Shown here piece after piece: positions 62,305 through 64,000 of a stretch of 64,000 nucleotides of DNA (positions are counted from its first letter, which is position 1; every line of letters begins with the position of its first letter). The notes under the pieces were generated by a model, which ran no database searches, was not told the origin of the DNA, and worked only from the letters and a program-made list of their open reading frames with translations. The translations under genes were made by a program, and so were the position numbers. This DNA comes from Zeus faber (Eukaryota; Chordata; Actinopteri; Zeiformes; Zeidae): assembly GCA_960531495.1 (NCBI GenBank), contig OY482848.1, forward strand, positions 27,344,343-27,408,342, in the 5' to 3' direction.

Positions 62305-64000
62305 GGCGGCTTCAGGACAGAGAAGAGAATAAGCAGGATCAACATTACATAAAATAAAGCCTGGGCTTAAGCTACTGCTGTGGTAAGAGTGATTTCTCAT
62401 GGTGGTCTCAAAATAGTATCCTATCGCAATTTCATTGTCAGTCCTTTGACACTGCTGCTTTATGGAGGTTCTTAAGTTTTATTTAAGTAACAACAACAAA
62501 TAATCACGACTACAGTAATCACGATGAACACGCCCAAATAACCTTATAAGCATAAGGATCAAATACAATACGATGCACAAGCCCTAAGACGTTCCACTCC
62601 ATCTAGTGACAGCACTTTAGAAATCTTCCCCAAAAAAACAAACCTAGGGGCATTCACAAGTGTAATCAGAAGCAATTATTTTTTTGGTTGAGCCTTTGTA
62701 GTTGGATTTACATGCACAAAGTTTGCATACCATATAGATGAACACAAGAACAAATCTACCTTCATGTTTGTAAATAAGCGTTGCACAATTTTGACCTACC
62801 AATTCTGAAAAACGAAGGCATTTTTGCGAAAGATAGATCATTGAAATATACCATTAATTTAACCTCGCATCACCTTTGGTGATTATTCCTCAAGGATATT
62901 GATGCAAATACAAGCCAGCGCTGTGGAGTTCACAATTAAGTCAAGCAGTGTATTTAAGGACAGGTTCTGGCATCCTCTAGGTATGTTTTCAAGAAACAAA
63001 AAGGTCAGGGAAATGTTCCTTCCCCACAACTCGTGATATCCAATGCAAAGAAAAAAAAAACAAAAAAAAAAAAAAAACAATCCTGATGTTAAAACTCCAA
63101 CTTCCGCTCATCTAAACACTCCAACTCACAAGAACTCCTTGAAAACCAACTCCACTATGGGGGGGGCATGGGCCGGCATGGTGATAAAATCTTGCTGTGA
63201 ATTAGCAACATGGACAATCAATATAAATACTGAGTGTCTTCACCGACAACTCAAGTATACATGTCAATTGTTGTGGGGTGGCATTCATTTACCATTCTAT
63301 AGCTGGGGACAGTCTTACACAATGCAGCTATAAGTGCAGAAAGGCACATTGGGTGGGAGAAATTAGTAGCTTTTGGGGCTTGGTCAAAATATTTTTGTAC
63401 GCAATAATCAATGGTGCAAATATCAAGAAATGGTTTGAAATTTATTCAGAGTTTATTTAAACCATGTATTCTTATGAGTCCATCACTTTGGAGACAAGTC
63501 GTAAGAAAGACACTTAGGGCCCTAGGAGCATCTGGTCACTTGTTATACAAAAGACACTTTTTATTTGGCATTTCTGTCATTTTACAGTCTAAGGTGACAA
63601 TTGTTGAGTCAATTCTGAGCTTGTACATTGAAGTCCCAAAACACGAGACACATTGATAACGAACAAGTCTTTGGACCGGAAAACTTTCACAGAGCCACCG
63701 TCAACTCCCACCCCCCCGCCCCTCTCACCTTCCCTGACTTACTCCTCGGCTGCACCTCTTCTACCTGCACATCCCTTGACTCCCCAGCAGCCCTGCATTC
63801 CGTCCTCACCCGCTCATTAGGCAGGGAATTCCGCAAATTCTCCAACGCTGCAGCCCCGTTCCACCCGCTATCTCCACTCCCATCGCAAGATTCTTAAGTT
63901 TCCGATTGATCCGACCTCTCGCGGCGAGGCTAAACATATGCACAGTCGCAGACGGCGCATTTGGGGCTCGATGCATCAAAGCGTCAGGTGTGTTACGTAA
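62305..64000 (-). other. myh9: Sequence upstream of the myh9 start codon (5' UTR border and first intron)
   Basis: An acceptor-like CTGAAG lies at 62310-62315 on the minus strand, so the coding part of the first exon would begin five bases before ATG. The non-coding first exon and promoter are then probably outside the window. The rest is AT-rich intron-like sequence with A and G homopolymers. The stretch 63650-63900 is C-rich with a short open frame on the plus strand, and 63900-64000 is GC-richer. I recognise nothing in either. Confidence 0.4.

Overview
This 64-kb window looks like teleost fish nuclear DNA. Both genes are split into many short exons with GT/AG borders. Introns are full of fish-typical elements (DIRS-like, Tc1-like, L2, L1/Tx1-like and CR1/Rex1-like LINEs, tRNA-derived SINEs, pogo and Harbinger-like DNA elements) and long CA/TG and TA microsatellites. 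Family names for mobile elements come from recognising translated motifs by memory, not from a database search.

Two complete, intact protein-coding genes lie in tandem on the minus strand. (1) slc25a38, a mitochondrial SLC25 carrier (glycine import for haem synthesis), has seven coding exons between 36058 and 7550. They join in frame to 286 codons. Its first coding exon is only five codons, and its fourth intron (10.6 kb) is almost entirely nested transposons. (2) A non-muscle myosin II heavy chain, closest to MYH9, has 41 constitutive coding exons between 62304 and 40009. They join in frame to 1954 codons, and a 21-bp cassette micro-exon at motor loop 1 would raise this to 1961. Upstream non-coding sequence of this gene runs to the right edge.

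Layout: 1-4870 is a degenerate DIRS-like retroelement (gag, RT, RNase H, start of tyrosine recombinase) with a restriction-like-endonuclease LINE embedded at about 1797-3288. 5500-6150 is a decayed C-type lectin gene with its own TATA box. 7130-36250 is slc25a38, whose introns hold a 493-bp retroelement fragment flanked by 0.4-kb direct repeats, a Tigger-like element, an L2 split by other elements, two Tc1 elements, a minus-strand CR1/Rex1-like LINE, a 250-bp TA tract, an unexplained block at 22.2-27.1 kb, a perfect 30-bp-arm palindrome, and L1/Tx1 pieces. 37121-38621 is a Tc1-like element between the genes. 39059-62304 is the myosin gene, with a pogo-like element nested in a Harbinger-like element in one intron, plus hAT and SINE fragments.

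The two genes have no obvious functional link; they are simply adjacent. No complete retrovirus, CRISPR array, rRNA or functional tRNA gene was seen.
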